A DNA stretch of 64,000 nt from JANQGH01 sp039177555 (GTDB lineage Bacteria > Pseudomonadota > Alphaproteobacteria > DSM-16000 > Inquilinaceae). A model generated the notes under the pieces. That model saw only the letters and a list, made by a program, of their open reading frames with translations, ran no database searches and had not been told where the DNA came from. The stretch's first letter is position 1; each line of letters starts with the position of its first letter. Positions 25,890-34,682 of the stretch are shown piece after piece. A program made the position numbers and the translations under genes. The stretch is from NCBI GenBank assembly GCA_039177555.1, contig JBCDFV010000002.1, positions 62,001-126,000 of the forward strand. Reading direction: 5' to 3'.

Positions 25890-26126
25890 TTAGGGCTGGG
25901 TGCCGTGGATGCGTTCGGCCGCGTCGGCGAAAGTCGGCTGGGCGACGACGATGTCGGCATAGGCATTGCCCAGTTCTTGACCAGAGATGACGTCGATCGG
26001 GTAGTGCACGCCGGTGATCACCCGACCATGGGCAATCTGGGTGGCGGGATTAGGGGGCGGCAGCCTTAGAGGGAAATCGGCCCCGAAGTCCGGTGATATC
26101 GCGACCTTGAATGATGTCGCGAGCAT
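25890..26126 (-). pseudogene. Remnant of a PAP2-family phosphatase (C-terminal part)
   Basis: A 78-codon frame encodes a C-terminal PAP2-type signature, GRVITGVHYPIDVISGQELG, in which the SRxxxGxHxPxDVxxG block of class A acid phosphatases and lipid phosphatases is recognisable. The upstream catalytic motifs (KxxxxxxRP and PSGH) are missing, and the preceding gene ends only 15 bp upstream. The product therefore cannot be a complete phosphatase, since the family usually exceeds 180 residues. I read it as a degraded or truncated gene left by deletion. Confidence 0.6.
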
Positions 26127-26141
26127 GGCTCCCGCCTGGGG

Positions 26142-26741
26142 TCAGCGCGGAAACTCGGCCTCGAAATCCGCCCTCGTTACGTCGGCGGGCAGTTTTGCCG
26201 CGGCATCGGCGTCAAGCTCCAACCCCCACGTGTTGATCATGCAGCCGAGAATGACGTACATGCCGTGAATGGCCATGATGTCCATGATCTGTTGGACGGT
26301 GTAATGCTCGCGCAGGCCGGCCTCGGTCTTGCGCGACAGGCCGTGATTGGCGACCAGCTCGTCCACGGCGGTCAGCAGCAAGGCTTCGCTCGGGTCCCAG
26401 CCGGGTGCATCGGGGCCTCGCTTCACCCGCTCAATCTCTTCGCGGTCGAGGCCGCACGCCAATGCGCGTTCGACATGCGATGCCCATTCGTACCAGGCCC
26501 GCAGCAGGATCGCGACGCGCAGGATCACCAGTTCGCCCTTGCGCCGGCCCAGATCGCCGCCCCGGACCGAATAGTTGCGAAAGTTCCACCAGGCCTTCAG
26601 CAGATCGGGGTGATGCGCCATCAGCTTATGGACATTGATCGGCGCCCCGTTCATGTCGTTGATGACAAAGGACAGCGAGGGGTCCCAATCTTCGAGCGGC
26701 AGCGGCCCTGGGGCAACTGGATCGGACGGCTGGTCTGGCAT
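26142..26741 (-). CDS. Carboxymuconolactone decarboxylase (CMD)-family protein
   Basis: This 199-residue protein carries the CMD/AhpD-like helical core: VRGGDLGRRKGELVILRVAI, then YEWASHVERALACGLDREEIERV, where the EWxxH pattern is typical. The paired Cys of peroxidase-active AhpD is absent, so a lactone/decarboxylase-type or unknown reaction is more likely than peroxide reduction. It lies upstream of the PAP2 remnant on the minus strand and diverges from the PhyH gene across 287 bp, in which I see no other gene. Its partners are unknown. Confidence 0.85.
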   Translation of the reverse strand: MPDQPSDPVAPGPLPLEDWDPSLSFVINDMNGAPINVHKLMAHHPDLLKAWWNFRNYSVRGGDLGRRKGELVILRVAILLRAWYEWASHVERALACGLDREEIERVKRGPDAPGWDPSEALLLTAVDELVANHGLSRKTEAGLREHYTVQQIMDIMAIHGMYVILGCMINTWGLELDADAAAKLPADVTRADFEAEFPR

Positions 26742-27028
26742 GGCTGGGTGACCCTGGATGGCGGTTTTGCGTGTCGTACGGTCCGATCCTAAAGCGTTCT
26801 ATCGGATGTTTGCCAGCGCTGGCCGGCGCGGCACGTTCGATCAAGCGCCTCGTCTGAGGCTGCGTCACATTGTGCCGGCGTCTCGTTCTTGGATGTCTCA
26901 CGTCGCTGGTGCGCACAGTTCTTCGGGCGATCGAAATCGACGATCCGGGGCCCCTCCGGCCTTGCGCTGCGGCCCATGAGATCGGATATCCTTGACACGG
27001 CGTCGAGGCAGGAGAGGGCAGGCAAGAC

Positions 27029-27865
27029 ATGCTGACGGGTGAGCAAGTCCGCGACTTTCGGCGTGACGGGTATCTGAAGCTTGAAGGGTTCGCCGACCCG
27101 GCCGCGTGTGACCGGCTCATGGCCCGCGCCGCCGATCTGATCGATGGGTTTGATCCGGCCAGCGTGCAGTCGGTGTTCAGCACGACGGATCAGGAACGCA
27201 CGACCGACGACTATTTCCTGACCTCCGGCGACAAGATCCGGTTCTTCTTCGAAGAGGGTGCCTTCGACGCGGAAGGCCGTCCAGCCGTCGAAAAACAGTT
27301 GGCCATCAACAAGATCGGCCATGCCTTGCACGACCTCGACCCCGCGTTCGAGAGCTTTTCGCGCGATCCGCGCTTGGGCGACATTGCGGCAGAGATCGGG
27401 CTGGCTGAACCGCGCCTCATTCAGTCGATGTACATCTTCAAGCAGCCGCGCATCGGCGGCGAAGTGGTTGCCCACCAGGACGCCACCTTCCTCTACACCG
27501 ACCCGATCAGCGTGGTTGGCTTCTGGTTCGCGCTGCAGGACGCCACCATTGACAATGGCTGTCTGGAGGCGCTGCCGGGTGGCCACAGGCTGGGGCTGAA
27601 ATCCCTGTTCCGACGCGATGGCGCGGGCGGTGTCGAAACGGACGTCCTTGACTCTGACGCCCTTCCCACCGAGGGCTACATACCGCTGGAGGCGCCCAAG
27701 GGCACGCTGGTGGTATTGCACGGCCTGTTGCCGCACCGCAGCCGCGCCAACCTGTCCGATCTGTCGCGCCATGCCTATGCCGTGCACGCGATCGACGGTG
27801 CGGCCACCTACCCAAAGGATAACTGGTTGCAGCGTGCCCCGGACCTGCCCGTGCGCGGTTTCTGA
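27029..27865 (+). CDS. Phytanoyl-CoA dioxygenase (PhyH) family protein
   Basis: This 278-residue Fe(II)/2-oxoglutarate oxygenase has the HxD pair in VVAHQDATFLY (about residues 149-153), a long central GFWFALQDATIDNGCLEALPGGHR block, and the distal His in VVLHGLLPHRSRANLSD, with an Arg close behind for 2-oxoglutarate. Its sequence resembles vertebrate-like PHYHD1 proteins more than the PhyH at 6915. GGAGAGGG lies upstream of the ATG. The aldehyde dehydrogenase gene follows 67 bp later in the same direction, so hydroxylation followed by aldehyde oxidation is a plausible sequence. Confidence 0.9.
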   Translation: MLTGEQVRDFRRDGYLKLEGFADPAACDRLMARAADLIDGFDPASVQSVFSTTDQERTTDDYFLTSGDKIRFFFEEGAFDAEGRPAVEKQLAINKIGHALHDLDPAFESFSRDPRLGDIAAEIGLAEPRLIQSMYIFKQPRIGGEVVAHQDATFLYTDPISVVGFWFALQDATIDNGCLEALPGGHRLGLKSLFRRDGAGGVETDVLDSDALPTEGYIPLEAPKGTLVVLHGLLPHRSRANLSDLSRHAYAVHAIDGAATYPKDNWLQRAPDLPVRGF

Positions 27866-27932
27866 CGTGCCGGCAGAGGCCTTGGTTTCCCATCGCCGAC
27901 ATCCGAACTAGAGTCAGGACAACTGCAAAAGG

Positions 27933-29393
27933 GTGACTTCAGTGGACAGCGTGACGGCTACCGGCCACCTGATGATCGGCGGCGAATGGCGGCGGCCGAT
28001 CGACGGCGGCACCTTGGATGTGGTCGATCCGTCGACCGGAGAGGTGTTCGCGGTCATCGGTCGGGGTGGCGCGGCTGACATCGATGCGGCGGTCGTGGCC
28101 GCGCGCAACGCCTTCGATGGCGGCTGGGGCGAGGGCGATCCGGTCGAGCGCGGGCGCTTGCTAAGCCGGTTGGGGCGCCTGATCGAGCGCGATGCCGAGC
28201 GGCTCTACCGGCTTGAGGCGCGCGACACGGGCAAGCCGTTGGCCCAGGCGAGGGCGGACATCGCCGCCTGTGCCCGCTATTTCGAGTTCTATGGCGGCGC
28301 CGTCGACAAGCATCATGGTGAGACCTTGCCGTACAAGCCCGGCTTCACCGTCTTGACGGTGCGAGAGCCCTACGGCGTCACCGGCCACATTATTCCCTGG
28401 AACTATCCGGCGCAGGTGTTCGGCAGGACCATCGGCGGCGGACTTGCCGCCGGCAACGCCTGTGTCCTAAAGCCGGCCGAGGATGCCTGTCAGGTGCCAC
28501 TGGCACTTGTCGACCTTGCGCTGGAGGCCGGATTTCCGCCCGGCGTCGTCAACGTCGTGACCGGGCTGGGGTCCGAGGCCGGCGCCGCGCTGGCGGCGCA
28601 TCCGGGTATCGATCACATCAGCTTCACCGGCTCGCCCGCGACGGGCGCTTCGGTCCAGGCCGCCGCCGCCAGGCACAACCATCCCGTCACGATGGAATTG
28701 GGCGGCAAGTCACCGCAGATCGTGTTCGACGACGCTGATCTTGACGCGGCCATCCCGTTCCTCGTTGCCGCGATCGTTCAAAATGCCGGGCAAACCTGTT
28801 CAGCCGGCAGCCGGCTGCTGGTTCAGTCAAGCGTCGCGGACCGTTTGCTGGACATGCTGGCTGAACGCTTTCGGGCGCTCGTAACGGGTCCCTCGGCCTC
28901 GGACCCCGACTGTGGGCCGCTGATCAACGCCAGGCAAAAACAGCGGGTCGACGGCTTCTTGGATCGCGCGCGGCAGGATGGTCTGCCGATCTTGGCCCAG
29001 GGGCGGTTGGCCGATGCTCTGCCGGACGGCGGGAACTATGTGCCGCCGACACTCATCGACCAGGTGCCCGCCGACCACCCGCTTGCCCAGGAGGAGGTGT
29101 TTGGGCCCGTCCTGTCGGTTCTGCGGTTCGACGACGAGGCCGAAGCTATCCGGCTGGCCAACGCCACACCGTTTGGTCTGGTGGCCGGTGTCTGGACCAA
29201 GGACGGTGCCCGGCAATTGCGCGTGGCGCGGCGTGTCCGGGCCGGCCAGGTCTTCGTCAACAATTACGGCGCCGGCGGCGGCGTCGAACTGCCGTTCGGC
29301 GGTGTCGGCAAGAGCGGGTTCGGCCGGGAGAAGGGGTTCGAGGCGCTCAATCACTTCTCGACCCTGAAAACCATCGCCATCAAACACGACTAG
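27933..29393 (+). CDS. NAD(P)-dependent aldehyde dehydrogenase
   Basis: This 486-residue enzyme of normal ALDH length has the catalytic Glu255 in MELGGKSPQ and catalytic Cys289 in NAGQTCSAGSR. The cofactor fold shows IIPWNYPAQ and FTGSPATG, and the C-terminal block PFGGVGKSGFGREKG is intact. It converts an aldehyde to a carboxylic acid. The start is a GTG at 27933; a GTG three codons later is an alternative. The gene sits between PhyH and a MAPEG gene (17 nt gap), consistent with one catabolic operon. The substrate is not evident. Confidence 0.94.
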   Translation: MTSVDSVTATGHLMIGGEWRRPIDGGTLDVVDPSTGEVFAVIGRGGAADIDAAVVAARNAFDGGWGEGDPVERGRLLSRLGRLIERDAERLYRLEARDTGKPLAQARADIAACARYFEFYGGAVDKHHGETLPYKPGFTVLTVREPYGVTGHIIPWNYPAQVFGRTIGGGLAAGNACVLKPAEDACQVPLALVDLALEAGFPPGVVNVVTGLGSEAGAALAAHPGIDHISFTGSPATGASVQAAAARHNHPVTMELGGKSPQIVFDDADLDAAIPFLVAAIVQNAGQTCSAGSRLLVQSSVADRLLDMLAERFRALVTGPSASDPDCGPLINARQKQRVDGFLDRARQDGLPILAQGRLADALPDGGNYVPPTLIDQVPADHPLAQEEVFGPVLSVLRFDDEAEAIRLANATPFGLVAGVWTKDGARQLRVARRVRAGQVFVNNYGAGGGVELPFGGVGKSGFGREKGFEALNHFSTLKTIAIKHD

Positions 29394-29410
29394 GAAAAAG
29401 GAAGCGGGGC

Positions 29411-29812
29411 ATGTTGGGCAGTCTGTCTGCGGTCGCGATCTATGGCGGCCTTCTCGGCCTGCTGGCGCTGGCCGTCAGCATCAACGTCACGCGCCTGCGC
29501 GCGAAGCACAAGGCGCTGTTCGGCGACGCCCAAAGCGACGATTTGCGCCGGGCGATCCGCACCCAGGCAAACGCCATGGAATATGTGCCGATCTGCCTGC
29601 TGATGCTTCTGATCACGGCGTCGACGGGCTATGCCGCCTGGGTTATTCACGTGCTGGGGATCGTCCTCGTGGTCGGGCGCCTGGCCCATGTCTATGGCAT
29701 GCTTGTCCAGACCGAGACAGATCAGCCGTTGGGCCGCGCGATCGGCGCCTTGTTCACCTGGATCACTCTGGGCGTGACCAGCGTCCTGGCCTTGATCGGC
29801 GGCCTGTCGTGA
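29411..29812 (+). CDS. MAPEG-family membrane protein
   Basis: This 133-residue protein has about four membrane helices, starting with SAVAIYGGLLGLLALAVSI. MAPEG blocks are LRRAIRTQANAMEYVPICLLML (conserved Asn/Glu for glutathione-type chemistry in the family) and GRLAHVYGM. MAPEG members are membrane glutathione transferases or eicosanoid enzymes in eukaryotes; bacterial roles are mostly unknown. Its TGA overlaps the GTG of the SDR gene by 4 nt, so the two are translationally coupled. Confidence 0.88.
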   Translation: MLGSLSAVAIYGGLLGLLALAVSINVTRLRAKHKALFGDAQSDDLRRAIRTQANAMEYVPICLLMLLITASTGYAAWVIHVLGIVLVVGRLAHVYGMLVQTETDQPLGRAIGALFTWITLGVTSVLALIGGLS

Positions 29813-30555
29813 GCGGCCGGCTGAACGGCAAGGTCGCTCTGATCACCGGCGCCGGTTCCGGCTTCGGCGAGGGCATCGCCCGCCACTTCGCCGCCGAGCG
29901 CGCCAAGGTGGCCGTCGTCGACCTGAACCTTCAAGCCGCCGAGGAGGTCGCCGAGACCGTTGGCGGCGTGGCCATTGAGGCGGACGTCTCGGACCCGGAC
30001 CAAGCAAGGTCGATGATCGACCAGACGGTCGATGCGTTCGGCGGCATCGACATTCTGGTTAACAATGCCGGCTATACCTATGCCAACAAACCCATGCTGG
30101 AGGTCACGGACGAGGAGTTCGACCGTGTCTTCGCGGTCAACGTGAAGGCCGTGTTTCTCGCCTGCCGGTACGCCGCCCCCAGGATTGCAAAGCGCGGCGG
30201 TGGTTCGATCATCAACACCGCATCGACCGCCGCGCTACGCCCCCGCCCGGGTTTGACCTGGTACAACGCGTCTAAAGGGGCCGTCGTCACCGCGACGAAG
30301 TCGATGGCGTTGGAGTTCGCGGAGTGGAAGATCCGGGTCAACGCGCTGTGCCCGGTACTGGGCAAGACGGGTCTTACCTCTACATTCTTAGGCGATGACA
30401 GCCCGGAACGCCTGGCCCAGTTCATGTCGACGATACCGCTCGGTCGGATGAGCACGCCCGACGATGTCGCCAATGCGGCCTTGTATCTGGCGTCGGACGA
30501 AGGGTCGTTCCTGACCGGGGTGGCGCTGGAAATCGACGGCGGACGCTGCATTTGA
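29809..30555 (+). CDS. Short-chain dehydrogenase/reductase (SDR), second copy
   Basis: This 248-residue classical SDR has TGAGSGFGEGIA at residues 14-25 and an Asp after beta-2 (VVDLN), indicating NAD preference. NNAG, the catalytic Ser in INTASTAAL, and Tyr-Lys in WYNASKGAV are all present; the FLTGVALEIDGG C-terminus is typical. It differs clearly from the SDR at 24719. The GTG start overlaps the MAPEG stop. It likely acts in the PhyH/ALDH/MAPEG operon, oxidising a hydroxyl to a ketone. Confidence 0.93.
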   Translation: MSGRLNGKVALITGAGSGFGEGIARHFAAERAKVAVVDLNLQAAEEVAETVGGVAIEADVSDPDQARSMIDQTVDAFGGIDILVNNAGYTYANKPMLEVTDEEFDRVFAVNVKAVFLACRYAAPRIAKRGGGSIINTASTAALRPRPGLTWYNASKGAVVTATKSMALEFAEWKIRVNALCPVLGKTGLTSTFLGDDSPERLAQFMSTIPLGRMSTPDDVANAALYLASDEGSFLTGVALEIDGGRCI

Positions 30556-30639
30556 CGCCGTTCTGCCATCCGCCGGCGGCCGGCCGGCGGCCCCGTGGGC
30601 ACGCGCCGGGCTGGATGTGAAGGCAAAGACAAGGCGGTC

Positions 30640-31986
30640 ATGACCGACCTCACCGTTCCCCGCGCACTGCCGTCAGCACCGATTTCGCGCCGCGGGCGCA
30701 TCAGCCTGCGGACGCTGATGCTGATCCGCTGGGTGGCGATCGTCGGTCAATTGGTGGCCGTGCTGGCGGTCTATGTCGGGTTCGACTACGACCTGCCTCT
30801 GGTGCCCGCACTGGCCATCATCGGTGTCTCGGTCCTGGTCAACGGTGCCGCCATGTTTCAGGGGCGGTGGCGCGTGCGCCTGGGCGAGCGCGACGCCATG
30901 CTTTACCTCGCCTACGACGTCCTGCAACTCGGCGCCTTGCTCTACCTGACGGGCGGGCTAGGCAATCCGTTTTCGGTTCTGCTGCTGGCACCCCTGACGG
31001 CGGGTGCAACGATCCTGCGGCGCAAGACCGTGGTGCCGCTGACAGTCCTGGTCTTGCTGGTGCTGGCGCTGCTGGCCCTGGTCCATCTGCCGTTGCCGGC
31101 ACCCATCGAGGGCGGGCTGGCAACGCCGGGCGTCAGGACCACCTTGATGTTTCGCGTCGGCGTCTGGGCGGCCCTGACGCTGGCGGCGCTCTTTATCGCG
31201 GCTTATGTCTGGCGCGTTTCTTCCGACGGTCGGCGGCTGGACGAGGCCTATGCCGCCAGCCAGTCGGCCCTGGCGCGGGCGCAGAAACTGTCGGCGCTGG
31301 GCGCGCTTGCCGCGGCCGCCGCCCATGAACTGGGCACGCCGCTGTCGACCATCGCGCTGGTCGCTAAGGAACTGCAAAAGGATCTACCGCCCGACAGTCC
31401 GCTGGCGGAGGACATCAACCTGCTGGCCAGCGAAAGTGAGCGCTGCCGCACCATCCTGTCGGACCTGACCCGTCATCCAGAGGCCGATGCCGGCGAGCCG
31501 TTCTCACGTGTCGATTTGCCGACCCTGATTGCCCTGGCGGCCCAACCCCATGAGACGGGACGGGTGGCGCTGGAGGTCGACGCCCACGGGGAAGGGCCGA
31601 GCCCGCAGGTCTGGCGCACGCCGGAGCGGTTGCACGGGCTGGGGAACATACTTCAAAACGCGCTGCAGTTTGCCCGCCGGGAGGTTCGGGTCGATGTGTC
31701 GTGGGACGACGAAGTCGTTGTGATCCGTGTCGTCGACGACGGGCCGGGCTTTCCGACACAAGTGCTGAGCCGGCTCGGCGAGCCCTACGTCTCCGGCCGT
31801 AGCCGAGGCCGACGCGGCCATATGGGCCTGGGCATCTTCATCGCCGCGGCCTTCCTGGAGCGCGATGGCGCGACCCTCGGATTTGCCAACAGTCGAAGCG
31901 GCGCGGAGGTTGTCGTGACCTGGCCACGTCCTACATTAGAATTAGTCCAAGGAGAGGTCGATGGCCGTTTCGATGCAAACGATTGA
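30640..31986 (+). CDS. regB: RegB/PrrB/ActS-type redox sensor histidine kinase
   Basis: This 448-residue sensor has six membrane helices (residues about 25-190) containing the RegB quinone-site motif GGLGNPF (105-111). The H-box AAAHELGTPLSTIA follows with phosphorylated His229, and a Cys269 in SERCRTIL matches the redox-active cysteine of Rhodobacter RegB. The ATPase domain has DDGPGFP and GLGIFIAAAFLE. It senses quinone-pool or oxygen status and phosphorylates RegA. The ATG at 30640 was chosen; the frame extends 15 codons further without similarity. The downstream regA overlaps by 26 nt. Confidence 0.95.
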   Translation: MTDLTVPRALPSAPISRRGRISLRTLMLIRWVAIVGQLVAVLAVYVGFDYDLPLVPALAIIGVSVLVNGAAMFQGRWRVRLGERDAMLYLAYDVLQLGALLYLTGGLGNPFSVLLLAPLTAGATILRRKTVVPLTVLVLLVLALLALVHLPLPAPIEGGLATPGVRTTLMFRVGVWAALTLAALFIAAYVWRVSSDGRRLDEAYAASQSALARAQKLSALGALAAAAAHELGTPLSTIALVAKELQKDLPPDSPLAEDINLLASESERCRTILSDLTRHPEADAGEPFSRVDLPTLIALAAQPHETGRVALEVDAHGEGPSPQVWRTPERLHGLGNILQNALQFARREVRVDVSWDDEVVVIRVVDDGPGFPTQVLSRLGEPYVSGRSRGRRGHMGLGIFIAAAFLERDGATLGFANSRSGAEVVVTWPRPTLELVQGEVDGRFDAND

Positions 31987-32539
31987 GCGCCCGCTACCGG
32001 TTCGCGGCGCGCCCCGTTCCCTGTTGATCGTGGATGATGACGGACCGTTCCGCAACCGGCTTGCCCGCGCGATGGAGCGGCGGGGCTTCCAACCGATTCT
32101 GGCGCCGTCCGTGGCGGAGGGCATGGATTATGCCAGGCAGTTGGCGCCTGCGTTTGCCGTGGTCGATCTTCGGCTTGAGGACGGCAATGGCATGGAAATC
32201 GTGCCGGCCCTGCGCAGCACGCGGCCCGAGGCCCGGATCATCGTACTGACCGGTTATGGCAATATCGCCTCGGCCGTCGCGGCCGTGAAGGCGGGTGCCG
32301 TCGACTTCCTCGCCAAGCCGGCGGATGCCGATCAGATCGAAGCGGCGCTTCTGGCCCAGTCCGACCGGCCCTTGCCGCCGCCGCCGGAAAACCCGATGTC
32401 GGCCGATCGCGTCCGGTGGGAGCATATCCTGCGCGTGTTCGAGCAGTGCGACCGCAATGTCTCGGAAACCGCGCGCCGGTTGAAGATGCATCGGCGCACC
32501 CTGCAGCGGATTCTCAGCAAGCACGCACCCCGCTTTTAG
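31961..32539 (+). CDS. regA: RegA/PrrA/ActR-type response regulator
   Basis: This 192-residue regulator has a receiver domain with acidic pocket VDDDGPF (residues 24-30), phosphoacceptor Asp69 in VVDLRLEDG and Lys in FLAKPAD. A Pro linker (PPPPEN) and a Fis-type C-terminal helix-turn-helix follow; NVSETARRLKMHRRTLQRIL is the near-invariant RegA recognition segment. It regulates respiration and carbon or nitrogen metabolism genes in response to RegB. AAGGAGAGG precedes the ATG. Start inside regB implies translational coupling. No senC/prrC gene is present. Confidence 0.97.
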   Translation: MAVSMQTIERPLPVRGAPRSLLIVDDDGPFRNRLARAMERRGFQPILAPSVAEGMDYARQLAPAFAVVDLRLEDGNGMEIVPALRSTRPEARIIVLTGYGNIASAVAAVKAGAVDFLAKPADADQIEAALLAQSDRPLPPPPENPMSADRVRWEHILRVFEQCDRNVSETARRLKMHRRTLQRILSKHAPRF

Positions 32540-32618
32540 GCAACCAACCCGTTCTGGACCTGATGCCCGGCTTGCGATAAGGCTCGGGGCAGCTTCCGCT
32601 GTCCGCCGGACCCGCCCG

Positions 32619-34079
32619 ATGATCGCCTCTTCCGATCGTGCCTTGCTTGAGGATCTGCCGCCCGTCCGGGTCTTGTGCATCGGCGATTTGATGCTCGACC
32701 GGTTCTTCTACGGCGCGGTTGAGCGGATCTCCCAGGAGGCGCCGATCCCGGTCGTCCGGGTAGACCGCGAAGTGCCGATGCCCGGCGCGGCCGGCAATGT
32801 GGCCGCCAATCTCGCCGCCCTGGACGTGGCCGTCGATCTGATCGCGCTGATCGGTGATGACGACGCCGGCCGAGAGCTCAGCGCGCTCGTCACCGCCCTG
32901 ACGGACGGCGACACTCTCTTGGTCGAGCCGGGCCGGCGCACCACGGTGAAAACCCGCTACATCGCGGGTGGCCAGCAACTGTTGCGGGCCGATCAGGAGA
33001 AGGCGGCGCCGCCGACAGCCGAGATCGAGAGGCGGTTGATCGATCGGATCGAGGCGGCCATGGCGACCTGTGACGCCGTGATCCTCTCGGACTACGGCAA
33101 GGGCGTTCTCACCGATGCGGTCGTACGCGCGGCGATCGCGGCCGCCAAAGCACTGGCCAAACCCATCATTGTCGATCCCAAGGGCAGGGACTATGCGCGG
33201 TATCGCGGCGCCTCGGTCGTGACGCCGAACCAGAAGGAACTGGCCGAGGCTTCGGGCATGGCAACCGGTTCCGACGCCGAGGTGCGCGCGGCGGCGGAGG
33301 CCGTCTTACGGCAAAGCGGCATCAAGGCCATGGTCGCGACGCGCGGCGCCAAGGGTATGCTGGTCTTGCCCAGCGCCGATGCGGAACCGGTTTTGCTGGG
33401 CACCCAAGCCCGCGAGGTCTTTGACGTTTCCGGCGCCGGCGACACGGTTGTCGCGGTGCTAGGGCTGGCCTTAGGCGCGGGTGCAGACCTCCCAGCGGGC
33501 GCTCGCCTGGCGAACCTGGCCGGCGGGCTGGTCGTGGCCAAACCGGGTACGGCGACGGTCAACCGCGACGATCTCTATCACGCCATGAACCTGGATGCCT
33601 GGGCCGAGGGCGAGGCGAAGATCGTTTCGTCGGAGGCATTGGCAGGTCGGATCGAGGGCTGGCGCGCGCGTGGCCGGCGTATCGGCTTTACCAATGGCTG
33701 CTTTGACCTGCTGCACCCCGGCCACATCCAGCTTTTGAACCAGGCAAGGGCGGCCTGCGACCGCCTGGTCGTCGGCTTGAATTCCGATGCTTCAGTGGCG
33801 CGCCTGAAGGGTGCCGACCGGCCGGTTCAGGCCGAAGGCGCGCGGTCTTCCGTCCTGGCGGCGCTCGAAAGCGTCGACCTTGTGGTGGTGTTCGATGAGG
33901 ATACGCCGCTGTCGCTGATCGATGCCGTCCGCCCGGACGTTCTGATCAAGGGCGCGGACTACACGGTGGATCAGGTCGTCGGCGCGGTAGAGGTCCAAGG
34001 CTGGGGCGGCGAGGTCGTTCTGGTTCCGCTCGCCAAAGGTCACAGCACCACACGCCTGATTAGCCGGTCGCGCAGCTGA
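32619..34079 (+). CDS. hldE: Bifunctional heptose-7-phosphate kinase/heptose-1-phosphate adenylyltransferase
   Basis: This 486-residue cytoplasmic enzyme makes ADP-D-glycero-D-manno-heptose for LPS core. The N-terminal PfkB-type kinase shows GAAGNVAANLAAL, DPKGRDYARYRGASVVTPN and the anion-hole GAGDTVVAVL (catalytic Asp). The C-terminal nucleotidyltransferase has GFTNGCFDLLHPGHI (HxGH) and the KGADYT block. Both domains are complete, matching the usual 470-490 residues. It lies near waaF and waaC, which consume the product, though mmcB and a protease gene intervene. Confidence 0.97.
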   Translation: MIASSDRALLEDLPPVRVLCIGDLMLDRFFYGAVERISQEAPIPVVRVDREVPMPGAAGNVAANLAALDVAVDLIALIGDDDAGRELSALVTALTDGDTLLVEPGRRTTVKTRYIAGGQQLLRADQEKAAPPTAEIERRLIDRIEAAMATCDAVILSDYGKGVLTDAVVRAAIAAAKALAKPIIVDPKGRDYARYRGASVVTPNQKELAEASGMATGSDAEVRAAAEAVLRQSGIKAMVATRGAKGMLVLPSADAEPVLLGTQAREVFDVSGAGDTVVAVLGLALGAGADLPAGARLANLAGGLVVAKPGTATVNRDDLYHAMNLDAWAEGEAKIVSSEALAGRIEGWRARGRRIGFTNGCFDLLHPGHIQLLNQARAACDRLVVGLNSDASVARLKGADRPVQAEGARSSVLAALESVDLVVVFDEDTPLSLIDAVRPDVLIKGADYTVDQVVGAVEVQGWGGEVVLVPLAKGHSTTRLISRSRS

Positions 34080-34095
34080 TGCGCCTCGCTGCCGC

Positions 34096-34557
34096 CTAAA
34101 TCTGAGGGTCCTCCAGGCGCCATAGCTTGCCGGCCGTGGCCTGGGCAAAGCGCAGCAAGACGGCCTTGCGCCGGGCCGCGTTCAACGGGGTAGGCTCCGG
34201 CTCCCGTTCGATGACCGCTTCATACGCATCCGCGACAATCAGCCCGCAATGACCGGGGATCAGATCGGCGGGGAACTCGGCCGCGACGGCGAAGTAGAAA
34301 TGGTCGCAATAGGGCCCATAGTCGAACCACTTGCCGTCGGCACGGAAATCCTCGATCGAGGATTTCACTTCCACGATGGTGACCGTCCCCCTTGGATCGA
34401 TCGCCATGATGTCGGCGCGTCGTCCGCCCTTCAAGGACAGTTCGGTCACCGTCGCATGGCCCGACAGGGCGAAAAACCGACGCGTCCCACGGGTTACGGC
34501 AGCGGTCGTGTCGGGTCGCGAGCGTGGGTTCTCGACCTTCATATCGGCCGGATGCAT
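34096..34557 (-). CDS. mmcB: MmcB-family DNA repair protein
   Basis: This 153-residue protein matches the alphaproteobacterial MmcB family, which acts in repair of mitomycin-type crosslinks in Caulobacter. Its nuclease-like core reads RRADIMAIDPRGTVTIVEVKSSIEDFRADGKWFDY, with the PD-(D/E)XK-like Asp and ExK residues intact. FPADLIPGHCGLIVADAYEAVI follows. It may be an endonuclease in the SOS-linked repair network; no LexA box was recognised upstream. The start may be the ATG at residue 6 (MKVENPR). It is convergent with hldE (16 nt). Confidence 0.9.
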   Translation of the reverse strand: MHPADMKVENPRSRPDTTAAVTRGTRRFFALSGHATVTELSLKGGRRADIMAIDPRGTVTIVEVKSSIEDFRADGKWFDYGPYCDHFYFAVAAEFPADLIPGHCGLIVADAYEAVIEREPEPTPLNAARRKAVLLRFAQATAGKLWRLEDPQI

Positions 34558-34682
34558 GGAAGTTCCTTGTTTGTTCTTCTTCGCGACACTATCAACAATC
34601 CGTCAATCCGCCAAGAACAACGCAGCCCAAGCCGGTCGCTCACCTTGCCACGGCCCCATTCCGCACGCACATTGGGGTGGTG

